From positions 100,561-164,560 of the forward strand of contig NZ_NBXB01000042.1 in assembly GCF_003399635.1 (NCBI RefSeq): DNA of 64,000 nucleotides, written 5' to 3'. The position numbers and the translations under genes were made by a program. The DNA is from Subtercola boreus (GTDB lineage: Bacteria; Actinomycetota; Actinomycetes; Actinomycetales; Microbacteriaceae). Positions 17,086 through 24,408 of this stretch are shown here, piece by piece (the first letter of the stretch is position 1; each line of letters starts with the position of its first letter). The notes below the pieces were generated by a model. The model worked only from the letters and a program-made list of their open reading frames with translations. It had not been told where the DNA came from and searched no databases.

Positions 17086-17096
17086 GTTCACCCCGA

Positions 17097-17126
17097 CCCG
17101 AGGCCGCGCACTCCCAGCAGCAGGTG
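17097..17126 (+). repeat. 30-bp direct repeat, left copy
   Basis: The 25 bases from CCCGAGGCCGC to CCCAGCAGC, followed by A/G-GGTG, match 17713-17742 with one mismatch. The left copy ends six bases before the start codon of the MNT gene and supplies its ribosome-binding region (AGGTGAT). Confidence 0.85.
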
Positions 17127-17131
17127 ATAGC

Positions 17132-17626
17132 ATGTGCTATATGCCCGACCGTGAAGCACTGTCTCGACTGCGAGCCACTGCGCGCAGGGCGGATGAACTG
17201 CACGCGCAGTCCCGAAAACTGCTTGTCGAGAGCGCCCGCTCAGGGGCAGCGGCAGGCCTCTCTCAGCGGCAGATCGGTGAAGCGATCGGTCGCAGCCAAC
17301 CTGAAGTATCACGACTGCTTCGATTTCACGGGCACACGGCGTTGGCGCAGACGCTGGTGTCGCATCGTAAACCGCTCCTCAGCCTTCTGGCGTCGGCCGG
17401 CGGCCGGAATGTCCGGGTTTTCGGGAGTCTCACCCGGGGAGAAGACGGGCCCGATTCTGACGTGGATCTGCTTGTCGACTTCGCCAAACCGGTCGGCCTG
17501 TTCGGCCTCTCTCGCCTCGAAGCCGCTGCGACCGAAATTGTCGGCGCCCCGGTCGACGTGGTTCCGAGCACCAGCCTCCGAACGAATCTGGCCGACAGCG
17601 TGCGGGCTGAGGCCGTGCCGCTGTGA
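17132..17626 (+). CDS. MNT-domain nucleotidyltransferase with N-terminal helix-turn-helix
   Basis: A 164-residue protein. Residues about 40-68 contain a Xre-like helix-turn-helix (LSQRQIGEAIGRSQPEVSRL). Residues about 95-135 carry the minimal nucleotidyltransferase motif GSLTRGEDGPDSDVDLLVDF (GSx10-13DxD). In MNT-HEPN pairs this enzyme adds AMP to the HEPN RNase toxin and silences it; the helix-turn-helix suggests autoregulation. The stop overlaps the GTG of a HEPN-like reading frame by four bases, the normal coupling, but the partner stops after 18 codons. The antitoxin-type gene is intact while the toxin is lost. The start at 17132 follows AGGTGAT. Confidence 0.8.
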   Translation: MCYMPDREALSRLRATARRADELHAQSRKLLVESARSGAAAGLSQRQIGEAIGRSQPEVSRLLRFHGHTALAQTLVSHRKPLLSLLASAGGRNVRVFGSLTRGEDGPDSDVDLLVDFAKPVGLFGLSRLEAAATEIVGAPVDVVPSTSLRTNLADSVRAEAVPL

Positions 17627-17679
17627 GCCGCACCGATCGCGAGGTCGTCCAGGATGCCCTCGGGCGCTTCGACCAGTGA
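17623..17679 (+). pseudogene. stub of a HEPN (DUF86) toxin partner, 18 codons
   Basis: GTG at 17623 overlaps the MNT stop (GTGA). It reads MSRTDREVVQDALGRFDQ and then TGA, which resembles the first helix of HEPN/DUF86 proteins. The rest of the domain, including the RxxxxH RNase motif, is absent; 34 bases later the right copy of the 30-bp direct repeat begins. It is a toxin gene lost by deletion. Family assignment rests on a short stretch and on gene order. Confidence 0.5.
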
Positions 17680-17712
17680 TCCGCCAGGCATGCATCGGAC
17701 GGCCACACCCGG

Positions 17713-17742
17713 CCCGAGGCCGCGCACTCCCAGCAGCGGGTG
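17713..17742 (+). repeat. 30-bp direct repeat, right copy
   Basis: This matches 17097-17126 in 29 of 30 positions. The two copies bracket the MNT gene and HEPN stub (616-base period). They may be ends of a mobile unit, or the site at which a repeat-mediated deletion removed the toxin gene. Confidence 0.85.
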
Positions 17743-17794
17743 CGACGATGGATCACACGCAGACCGCGCCGCCTCGCAGAATGGATGTAACCCC

Positions 17795-18121
17795 GTGACC
17801 GTCATCAAGATCAACGCCATCACCGTGTCCGCCGACAGCGGCGACGAACTCGCCCACCGTTTCGCCGCACGAGCCGGCGCTGTCGACGGCCAGGCCGGCT
17901 TCGAGGGATTCGAACTTCTGAAGCCTCTGGATGACCGCACCACCTGGCTCGTCGTCACCCGGTGGAGCGACGAGGAGTCCTTCCAGGCCTGGGTGAGCTC
18001 CCCCGCCTTCGGCCACGGCCACCGCAGCGAAGCCGAGCGCTCCGGCCAGCCCGCGCCGGCCCACGTCGGCGTCAGCAGCGAGCTCTGGAGCTACGCGGTC
18101 GCCGGCGGCTCCGCCGCCTGA
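17795..18121 (+). CDS. MhuD-like heme-degrading monooxygenase (ABM fold)
   Basis: A 108-residue antibiotic-biosynthesis-monooxygenase-fold protein. It aligns with mycobacterial MhuD from the first residues (MTVIKINAI): Asn7 and Trp66 (SFQAWVSSPAF) are at the MhuD catalytic positions, and a histidine pair at 74 and 76 lies where MhuD uses His75 to bind heme. Members open the heme ring and release iron in the cytoplasm. The GTG at 17795 is the start that gives this alignment; the ribosome-binding site is weak. It is stand-alone and followed by a C-rich trailer. The histidine register should be checked before assuming identical chemistry. Confidence 0.72.
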   Translation: MTVIKINAITVSADSGDELAHRFAARAGAVDGQAGFEGFELLKPLDDRTTWLVVTRWSDEESFQAWVSSPAFGHGHRSEAERSGQPAPAHVGVSSELWSYAVAGGSAA

Positions 18122-18186
18122 CGGCGACGCCTGACCTCCCGCCGCCCGACACCCCGCCGCCCGACACCACCACTTGGGCGGGCCGG

Positions 18187-19311
18187 TCAGGCCGCGTGCG
18201 CCGGGTGCGCGTGGGCCGCGTGAGCTGCGTGCGCGCCCTCCCCGGTGTGCCCGGCGCGGACCGGCGGTTCCTCGTTGGTGAACCGGGCCCGCACACCCTC
18301 ACGGAAGTGACCCGCCAGCGCCAGCACGATACCGAGCGCCGCCCACCCGGCCACCACGAGCCAGGGGAAGAGCAGGTTCGCGGCAGGGAAGTAGGAGAGG
18401 TCGCGGAGCAGCGTCGAGCCGGCTCCCGGCGGGAACCACTGGCCGACAGCGCCCCATGGTTGCGGCAGGAATTCGAGCGGCTGGGTTGCCGACGAGATCG
18501 GGTTCGCAATGAGCAGGAACAGCACCGGCCCCACCGCGATGCCCGCCCGCCCGACAAGCGACGCGACACCCACGATCGTCGCGCTCACCGCGAGCAGCGT
18601 CAGCGCGATGGCTCCGGCGTTCACGAAATAGTTCCCCTGCAGGGCGCCGAACCAGCCCCCGAGAATCGCCTCGAGCGCAATCCCTGCCACCACCACGTAG
18701 ACCGTGATCGCGACGACTCTGCGCCATGCCCCCACAATCAGAATGGAGGCGAGGATTCCGCCGAGCATCCCACCCAGCGTGAGCGGGAACGCCGCAGCGG
18801 TCAGGCCGGAGCCGCGGGGGTCGGATGCCGCGAGCGGCACGACATCGGTGACGATGACGGTCACGGCAGGGCTCGACCCGCCACCGGCAGCTGCCGTTGC
18901 TGCCGTCGCTGCTGCGAGTTGCGCCTGGATTCTCGGAGCCAGACCACCGAGCAACTGGCTCACAACCGGGCTCGCGGCAGACGACGTGAGCACCTCGGGT
19001 GACGGGCCGAGCACGATCGCGCCGTAGACCTCGCGGGACTCGATCTTCGAAACCGCTGCGGCTCGGTCCTCCGCCCCGGCGAGAGCGAAGGTGCCGGGCG
19101 ACGCCGCCGTCAGAGCAGCCTCCACCTGGGTCACGGCGCTCTCGGGGCCGACGACCGCGAGTGGGATGTTCTTGACCGACGAGGTGACAGACGGCCAGGA
19201 GAAGGCGAGCACGATGACGCCGACCACCACCGCGAGCGCAACCCCGATGCCGATGATGCGGCGCCAGGGGGTCGGAGAGGGTGGTGCTGTCACGAGCGTG
19301 CTGTCGGTCAT
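18187..19311 (-). CDS. YhgE/Pip-type membrane protein (ABC-2-like), His-rich tail
   Basis: A 374-residue membrane protein with one N-terminal helix (about 18-40), a large extracytoplasmic domain (about 45-185) and about five to six helices (185-350), the layout of YhgE/Pip and ABC-2-type export permeases. No ATPase gene is adjacent. The C-terminus is a His/Ala-rich tail (AHAAHAAHAHPAHAA) that could bind metals or be low-complexity drift. It is divergent from a TetR gene across a 99-base spacer with two matching operators, so TetR repression is likely. The start at 19311 gives a normal cytoplasmic lead. Confidence 0.78.
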   Translation of the reverse strand: MTDSTLVTAPPSPTPWRRIIGIGVALAVVVGVIVLAFSWPSVTSSVKNIPLAVVGPESAVTQVEAALTAASPGTFALAGAEDRAAAVSKIESREVYGAIVLGPSPEVLTSSAASPVVSQLLGGLAPRIQAQLAAATAATAAAGGGSSPAVTVIVTDVVPLAASDPRGSGLTAAAFPLTLGGMLGGILASILIVGAWRRVVAITVYVVVAGIALEAILGGWFGALQGNYFVNAGAIALTLLAVSATIVGVASLVGRAGIAVGPVLFLLIANPISSATQPLEFLPQPWGAVGQWFPPGAGSTLLRDLSYFPAANLLFPWLVVAGWAALGIVLALAGHFREGVRARFTNEEPPVRAGHTGEGAHAAHAAHAHPAHAA

Positions 19312-19326
19312 CCTGAGCCTTTCAAA

Positions 19327-19390
19327 AAAGAACGTTCCTTCTTTATATGATGCGGTCGACGTAGACTCGGTGTCAAGAACGAATGTTCTT
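19327..19390. promoter_or_regulatory. paired TetR operators between divergent genes
   Basis: AAGAAC-N4-GTTCTT at 19375-19390 is perfect; AAGAAC-N4-CTTCTT at 19328-19343 has one mismatch. They are spaced 47 bases apart, one near each start codon. On the minus strand TATAAAG beside the second site could be the -10 of the membrane-protein gene. The arrangement fits repression of both genes by the adjacent TetR protein. Confidence 0.8.
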
Positions 19391-19410
19391 TTTTAGTTGA
19401 CGAGGTGATG

Positions 19411-20001
19411 ATGCCGAAAGTTACTGCCGAGTATCGGGAAGCCCGGCGCGACGAGATCACGGCAGCGGCGCTCCGTTGCTTCCAGGCGCGAGGGCTCGCC
19501 GCGACATCCATGTCCGACATCATCGCGGAGTCCGGGCTCTCGGCCGGCGCGATCTACGGGCACTTCGAGGGCAAGCACGACATCATGATGGCGGCTGCGC
19601 GCGAAGTCATCGGACACCGGATAGCCGACCTCCGCGAACTGGCCGGTGAGTCGGCGCCCTCCCCCGCCGAGGTGGTCACGCGCATGATGACGGGACTGTC
19701 GGGCGATGTCGCGAAGCCGTCCCTCCTCCTTCAGGTCTGGGCGCAGGCGATGGTCGAAGACGGGGTGCGCGAACTGTTGTGGACGGTCTTCGCCGACATC
19801 AGGGAGGCCTTCGACCACTACTTCATGAGGTGGGCCGTCGAACACGAGTCCCTCGATGAGGTCGCGGCACGCGAGTGGACCGCGACCCTGATGCCCGCGG
19901 CGGTCGGGCTCGCCCAGGGGTACATCGTGCAGTCGGCCGTCTTCCCCGCCTTCGACAGTGCCGCGTACCTCGCGTCGGTGCGGAGCGTCCTCCAGCAGTG
20001 A
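19411..20001 (+). CDS. TetR-family repressor of the divergent membrane protein
   Basis: A 196-residue TetR regulator. The DNA-binding domain is clear (ITAAALRCFQARGLAATSMS, then DIIAESGLSAGAIYGHFEGK), followed by a helical ligand domain. Three in-frame starts (19405, 19408, 19411) are possible; 19411 has the best distance from GAGG at 19402. Two inverted repeats lie in the spacer to the YhgE/Pip-like gene, suggesting control of export of a toxic compound. The ligand is unknown. Confidence 0.88.
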   Translation: MPKVTAEYREARRDEITAAALRCFQARGLAATSMSDIIAESGLSAGAIYGHFEGKHDIMMAAAREVIGHRIADLRELAGESAPSPAEVVTRMMTGLSGDVAKPSLLLQVWAQAMVEDGVRELLWTVFADIREAFDHYFMRWAVEHESLDEVAAREWTATLMPAAVGLAQGYIVQSAVFPAFDSAAYLASVRSVLQQ

Positions 20002-20052
20002 CCCACTGCCGCCACCCCGTCTGCGGCTTGTCACAGACTGCTCACCCACTCG

Positions 20053-20590
20053 TCAGAGCACCGAGGCGAGGGCGTCGGCATCCGGAAGCGCTGCCTGCTC
20101 CTCAGGCGGCAAAGACTCATAGGCGTAGGTCGCCACGGCCATCGGGGAATCCGATCGTCCGAGCGAGTACCGCACCGTGTGATCGTTGCGGCTTCCGCAG
20201 ATGGGGATGCCGACGGTCGGCGCATGCGCCTCCCGTCTGAGCTGGTCGTCGACCAGGGCGACATAGAACCCCAGCCCCGACTCCCGGAGTGTCTCGACCA
20301 TCCGATCTGCTGCGCGAGCTCGGAATCCAGCGATGGAAGTCTGGACTCGAAGTTGCTCGGCGCAGAACCCGACAGCTCCAGCGTGCGGTTCTTGATCTGG
20401 TTCAGCAGGACGTTGCGCGACCACCCGCGCACGACCGCTTCAGCGGCGTACCCATTGCGCGCAGGCTGATGTTCGAGACGGTCGAGCATCACGGTGATGT
20501 GCCCCCACGGCAATTTGCCAACAGCTTGCTGGTAAATTGCAGCGCGCTTGGGCCAGGTCGCCGCGAGACTTCGCATGTTGCGCTGGTGAG
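20053..20590 (-). pseudogene. DUF1016 (YhcG-type) PD-(D/E)XK nuclease, catalytic core deleted
   Basis: The 5' part reads LAATWPKRAAIYQQAVGKLP, then WGHITVMLDRLEHQPARNGY and GWSRNVLLNQIKNRTLELSG, up to SELAQQ. A frame change leads to RMVETLRESG, which is joined directly to LGFYVALVDDQLRREAHAPT and GIPICGSRNDHTVRYSLGRS, up to a stop at 20053. In intact proteins about 60 residues between these blocks contain the D...ELK nuclease residues; they are missing. The N-terminus is also lost. This is a decayed relative of nucleases often linked to restriction systems. Confidence 0.8.
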
Positions 20591-20634
20591 AGGGAACCGA
20601 GACAGCACGGAAGCAGCGTCGGTAGGATGGCGCG

Positions 20635-21045
20635 ATGAGACGCAGCGCATCGAGTTCCCCCGCACGCACCATCGCCCGCGTCCTGCTCGGCGGGGCCCTC
20701 GTCTTCGCCGGCACGAGCCACCTCACCTTCGCGCGCGACGACTTCCGCGCGCAGGTGCCGGAATTCGTGCCGCTGAAGACCGACACGACGGTGCTCGCCT
20801 CCGGCGTGGCGGAGATCGGCCTGGGCGCGGCGCTTCTGCTCACACGGGGGCGCACCCGCACGGCGGTCGGCAGCATCGCGGCGGCGTTCTTCGTGGCCGT
20901 GTTCCCCGGCAACATCGCGCAGCTCGTGCACCACAGAGACGCCTTCGGGCTCGACTCCGACCGCAAGCGCGCCCTCCGACTGCTCGGCCAGCCGCTGCTC
21001 ATCGCCGTGTCGCTTTGGTCGACACGCCCCCGCGCACGGGCCTGA
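20635..21045 (+). CDS. DoxX-like membrane protein
   Basis: A 136-residue protein with four hydrophobic helices, the size and pattern of DoxX/DUF4267-type membrane proteins (GGALVFAGTSHLTFARDDFR near the start, a GVAEIGLGAALLL helix, VFPGNIAQLVHH). The function of the group is poorly known; some members associate with oxidative-stress or quinone pathways. The ATG at 20635 follows GTAGGATGG. It ends 14 bases before the GNAT-AAA+ gene, so the two are probably co-transcribed. Confidence 0.75.
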   Translation: MRRSASSSPARTIARVLLGGALVFAGTSHLTFARDDFRAQVPEFVPLKTDTTVLASGVAEIGLGAALLLTRGRTRTAVGSIAAAFFVAVFPGNIAQLVHHRDAFGLDSDRKRALRLLGQPLLIAVSLWSTRPRARA

Positions 21046-21059
21046 CGGACAGTCCTCCC

Positions 21060-22349
21060 ATGAGCCCGTTCCGGATCCGCGACTTCCAGCCCGACGACAT
21101 CGACGGCATCCTGCACCTCTGGGAGGAGATGCGCCTGGCCCAGACCGAACCGGTCTACAGCCTGCCCGAAGTGCTCGCCTCCTGCCAGCAGGACCACGCC
21201 GTCGTTGCGGTGATCGACGACGTCGTGATCGGTGCCGCTGTCGGCCGGGCCGCCCATGCCCAGGGCTGGATCGTCTTCCTCGCCACTGCCGAGAAGCACC
21301 AACGCCTCGGCATCGGCGGCAAGCTCCTCGCCGCACTCGAGAAACGCATGGCACCGCTCGGTCTGTCGAAGCTCTCGGTGCTGCTGCCGGAGAACGTCGT
21401 GCGGGTCGGTGCGTTCAGCGAGCAGGGCTTCGAGACGAAGAAGAACCTCCGCTACCTCGAACGCCGCATCCCCGTGCAGCGCAACGAGCTGAGTGCGCTC
21501 AGCGAGCTGGGCGGACGGATCCTGCCGCGCGGCCTCTGGACGTCGATCGGCGGCATGGCGAAGGAGAAGGAACTGCTCGAACGCCGGTTGGTCATGCCGC
21601 TCGCGAACAGCGACCTCGCCGAACGGTTCGGCGTGCAGCCGCCGAGCGCCGTGGTGCTGTTCGGGCCACCCGGCACCGGCAAGACGACCTTCGCCCGGGC
21701 GATCGCCTCACGCCTGGAGTGGTCGTTCGTCGAGGTCTTCCCCTCCCGCCTCGCGAGCGATCCGGCGGGCCTCGCCGGCGCTCTCCGGGAGACCTTCACG
21801 AAGATCGCCGACCTCGAGCACGCCGTCGTATTCATCGACGAGGTCGAGGAGATCGCCGTGCAGCGCGGAGGCGAGCCGCCGTCGGCGATGCAGGGCGTGA
21901 CGAACGAACTGCTGAAGATCATCCCGACCTTCCGTGACCAGCCCAACCGCCTGCTGGTGTGCGCCACCAACTTCATCCGGGCGCTCGACACGGCCTTTCT
22001 CCGTCACGGCCGGTTCGACTACGTGATTCCGATCGGCCTGCCCGATGAGGATGCCCGCGCGTCGATCTGGGCACGCTACATCCCGCCCCAGTCGCTGGAG
22101 GGCGTCGACCTGCCGGCGCTGGTCGCCCGCACCGACGGGTTCTCGCCCGCCGACATCGAGTACGCCGCTCGAAAGGCCTCTCAGGGAGCGCTCGAGGCGG
22201 CGCTCTATCCGGAGCAGGATGGCGCGGTGCGAGCGACGGGCCCGCAGACAGCCGACTACCTGCACGCCATCGGCGAGACGCGGGCGACGGTGTCATCGGA
22301 TGTCGCGGCGGCCTTCCTCGAGGACATCGACCGCATCGCGAGGCTCTGA
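21060..22349 (+). CDS. GNAT acetyltransferase-AAA+ ATPase fusion
   Basis: A 429-residue two-domain protein. Residues 1 to about 147 are a GNAT domain (FRIRDFQPDDIDGILHLWEE at the start; acetyl-CoA loop KHQRLGIGGKLLAALEKR). Residues about 165-429 are an AAA+ ATPase of the FtsH/SpoVK-like clade: Walker A GPPGTGKTTFARA (about 201), Walker B VVFIDEVEE (about 256), sensor 1 LLVCATNF and arginine-finger segment FLRHGRFDYV, then a helical lid. All ATPase residues are present. The fusion suggests that acetylation is coupled to remodelling of a protein target, but no target is visible; the DoxX-like gene is the only operon partner. I know of no characterised member. Confidence 0.85.
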   Translation: MSPFRIRDFQPDDIDGILHLWEEMRLAQTEPVYSLPEVLASCQQDHAVVAVIDDVVIGAAVGRAAHAQGWIVFLATAEKHQRLGIGGKLLAALEKRMAPLGLSKLSVLLPENVVRVGAFSEQGFETKKNLRYLERRIPVQRNELSALSELGGRILPRGLWTSIGGMAKEKELLERRLVMPLANSDLAERFGVQPPSAVVLFGPPGTGKTTFARAIASRLEWSFVEVFPSRLASDPAGLAGALRETFTKIADLEHAVVFIDEVEEIAVQRGGEPPSAMQGVTNELLKIIPTFRDQPNRLLVCATNFIRALDTAFLRHGRFDYVIPIGLPDEDARASIWARYIPPQSLEGVDLPALVARTDGFSPADIEYAARKASQGALEAALYPEQDGAVRATGPQTADYLHAIGETRATVSSDVAAAFLEDIDRIARL

Positions 22350-22370
22350 ACGCCCTCTCGCCGCCCAGCT

Positions 22371-22742
22371 TCAGGCGAACGCCTCACCCCAGCCACGGAG
22401 CGTCTGCAGCACCGGGCCGAGTTGCCGGCCGGCGTCGGTGAGCGAGTACTCGAACCGGGCCGGCCGCTGCTGGTACGGCGTGCGGATGATCACCCCCTCC
22501 GCCTCGAGCTTGCGAAGCCTGGCGGTGAGGATCTCCCGCGGCGCCCCCGTGTTCGACCGGATGTCGGTGAACCGCGTCACCCCGAATCCGAGCTCGCGCA
22601 CGATGAGCAGCGACCAGCGGTCGCCGATGACAGCCAGGGCGTCGGCGATGCTGCACTCGCGCGGTCGACCGACCACGATCGGCCCGGGAACAGCACCGTC
22701 GTGCCACACTCCGGTCACGACTCCTTCCGGCCGGGCATCCAT
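22371..22742 (-). CDS. HxlR-family transcriptional regulator
   Basis: A 123-residue winged-helix protein with the HxlR pattern: CSIADALAVIGDRWSLLIVR, TRFTDIRSNTGAPREILTAR, and LTDAGRQLGPVLQTLRGWGE near the end. The Cys at about residue 30 could make it redox-sensitive. The ATG at 22742 lies two bases after the thiolase stop, so it is translated from the thiolase mRNA. A perfect palindrome upstream of the thiolase is the likely operator, giving autoregulation. Confidence 0.85.
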   Translation of the reverse strand: MDARPEGVVTGVWHDGAVPGPIVVGRPRECSIADALAVIGDRWSLLIVRELGFGVTRFTDIRSNTGAPREILTARLRKLEAEGVIIRTPYQQRPARFEYSLTDAGRQLGPVLQTLRGWGEAFA

Positions 22743-22744
22743 CG

Positions 22745-23938
22745 TCAGAGTCGCTCGATGAGGGTCGCGTTGGCCATGCCGCCGCCCTCGCACATGGTCT
22801 GGAGCCCGTACTGGCCGCCCGTCTCCTCGAGGTGGCTGAGGAGCGTTCCGAGCAGCCGAGTGCCCGACGATCCGAGGGCATGCCCGAGGGCGATCGCTCC
22901 GCCGCGCGGGTTGAGTTTTGCCGGATCCGCGTCGAACTCGTGCGACCAGGCGAGCGGCACAGAGGCGAACGCCTCGTTCACCTCGTAGGCGTCGAGGTCG
23001 TCGAACGAAAGGCCTGAGCGCTCCAGTATCCTGTGGGTCGCGGGGATCGGGCCGGTCAGCATGAAGAGCGGATCGTCGCCGACGACGGCGAAGTCCACGA
23101 ACCGGGCTCGCGGACGAAGGCCGAGCTCGAGAGCCTTCTGCTCGCTCATGATGAGGGTCGCCGAGGCCCCGTCGGTGAGGGGCGACGAGTTCCCCGGGGT
23201 GATGTTCCACTCGACGTCGGGGAATCGCGCCGCCAGCTCGTCGGTGCGGAACGCAGCCGGCAACCCGCTGAGGCCCTCGGCTGTCGTGGAGGCCCTGATC
23301 GTCTCGTCGCGTGCGAACGGCGTGGAACCGGTGACAGCGCCCGGCAGCTCCACGGGCAGAACCTCGCCGTCGAACAGCCCCGCCTCTGTCGCTGCCGCAG
23401 CGCGCCGGTGCGACTCGGCGGCGAAGGTATCCAGCGCGAGACGATCGAGGCCCCACTTCGTGGCGATCAGTTCGGCCGACACGCCCTGGTTCACCAGGCC
23501 CTCCGGATAGCGGCCCCGGAACGACTCACCGAACGGAGTGCCGCCAGCCGACGACGACCCGAGCGGCACCCGGCTCATCGATTCGACACCGCCCGCGATG
23601 ACGATGTCGTAGGCACCGGCCAGCACGCCCTGCGCCGCGAAGTGGACCGCCTGCTGGCTCGAACCGCACTGGCGGTCGATGGTGACGGCAGGCACCTGCT
23701 CGTCGAATCCCGCTGCGAGCACCGAAGTGCGGGCGATGTTCAGGCTCTGGTCGCCGACCTGGCTGACGCAGCCGAGCAGAACGTCGTCGATGCGGAGCGA
23801 GTCGAGTCCGCTCCGTTCGAGCAGGGACCGCAGCACATGCCCCATGAGGTCGGACGGATGGATGCCCGACAGGGACCCGCCCGGCTTGCCCTTCCCTGAC
23901 GCGGTTCGGACGACATCGACTATGACGGCGGTGGGCAT
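22745..23938 (-). CDS. acetyl-CoA acetyltransferase family thiolase
   Basis: A 397-residue thiolase. The nucleophile Cys is in TIDRQCGSSQQAVHFA (about residue 90). The second-site His is in [20 protein letters not shown], and the last active Cys is in TMCEGGGMANATL. NEAF is present. The class covers biosynthetic and degradative thiolases; acyl-chain preference cannot be read. The ATG at 23938 follows AAAGGAG and replaces an upstream in-frame start that lies within the operator. It is the first gene of a two-gene operon with an HxlR regulator. Confidence 0.9.
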   Translation of the reverse strand: MPTAVIVDVVRTASGKGKPGGSLSGIHPSDLMGHVLRSLLERSGLDSLRIDDVLLGCVSQVGDQSLNIARTSVLAAGFDEQVPAVTIDRQCGSSQQAVHFAAQGVLAGAYDIVIAGGVESMSRVPLGSSSAGGTPFGESFRGRYPEGLVNQGVSAELIATKWGLDRLALDTFAAESHRRAAAATEAGLFDGEVLPVELPGAVTGSTPFARDETIRASTTAEGLSGLPAAFRTDELAARFPDVEWNITPGNSSPLTDGASATLIMSEQKALELGLRPRARFVDFAVVGDDPLFMLTGPIPATHRILERSGLSFDDLDAYEVNEAFASVPLAWSHEFDADPAKLNPRGGAIALGHALGSSGTRLLGTLLSHLEETGGQYGLQTMCEGGGMANATLIERL

Positions 23939-23961
23939 AATGCTCCTTTGGACCAGGCAGT

Positions 23962-23980
23962 CGGTTCGATAATCGAACCG
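23962..23980. promoter_or_regulatory. palindromic operator upstream of thiolase-hxlR
   Basis: CGGTTCGATAATCGAACCG is a perfect 9-1-9 palindrome 24 bases upstream of the thiolase start. Its size fits a winged-helix dimer site, and the only regulator in the operon is the HxlR protein, so autoregulation is the simplest reading. Confidence 0.75.
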
Positions 23981-24032
23981 GGATCCCACGCTACCACCCG
24001 TGCCTCAGCCGTGCTCGACGACCCCCTCCCCG

Positions 24033-24104
24033 CCCACGATCGGCCTCGGCGACTCGTTCGTGGGCGGGTTCATCGCGGCACTCCGGCGCGGGCGCGCGGT
24101 CTGA
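24033..24104 (+). pseudogene. C-terminal scrap of an ADP-dependent/PfkB-like sugar kinase
   Basis: Within an otherwise empty spacer (23981-24300), one frame reads PTIGLGDSFVGGFIAALRRG, then RAV and a stop. GLGDSFVGGF is the catalytic C-terminal motif of ribokinase-superfamily and ADP-dependent sugar kinases (Asp is the base). No other part of such a gene is visible upstream. The match is short, so this is tentative. Confidence 0.35.
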
Positions 24105-24312
24105 GGCGGCCCGGCCCGTTCCGCCCCACCCGTCCGGGAGGAGATACGCCACTGTCCCGCTCTATTTGCCCCACATTGCCTCAGCTCCTCCCGAATGGGA
24201 ATCAGGAGGCAGGCTAGGGTCCCGGAGTTGATGTGCCGACCCAATCCGCGCTGAGCGACAGCTGCCAGGCCAGCCTTCCCGGGAAGTGGCGCGCAAGTGG
24301 AGACAATGGGAC

Positions 24313-24408
24313 ATGGCCAGCTTCGTCGTCGAACCAGACTGCCCGCGCACCGCGAATGGGGGCGAGCAGGACGAACTCGGCTCGCTGGATCCGGAGGCCG
24401 TCACATGA
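24313..24408 (+). CDS. possible 31-residue microprotein translationally coupled to parA
   Basis: ATG at 24313, preceded by GGAGAC, opens a 31-codon frame (MASFVVEPDCPRTANGGEQD at the start) whose TGA overlaps the ATG of the ParA gene (ATGA). The product is acidic and has one cysteine. Overlap and ribosome-binding site suggest a real leader or small partner protein; its shortness leaves chance possible. I know of no homologue. Confidence 0.4.
   Translation: MASFVVEPDCPRTANGGEQDELGSLDPEAVT

Noticed and set aside
17097..17742. Attachment sites of an integrative element
   Set aside because: The 30-bp direct repeat brackets only a 0.6-kb module; no integrase, tRNA or excision gene is nearby, so att sites are not supported.
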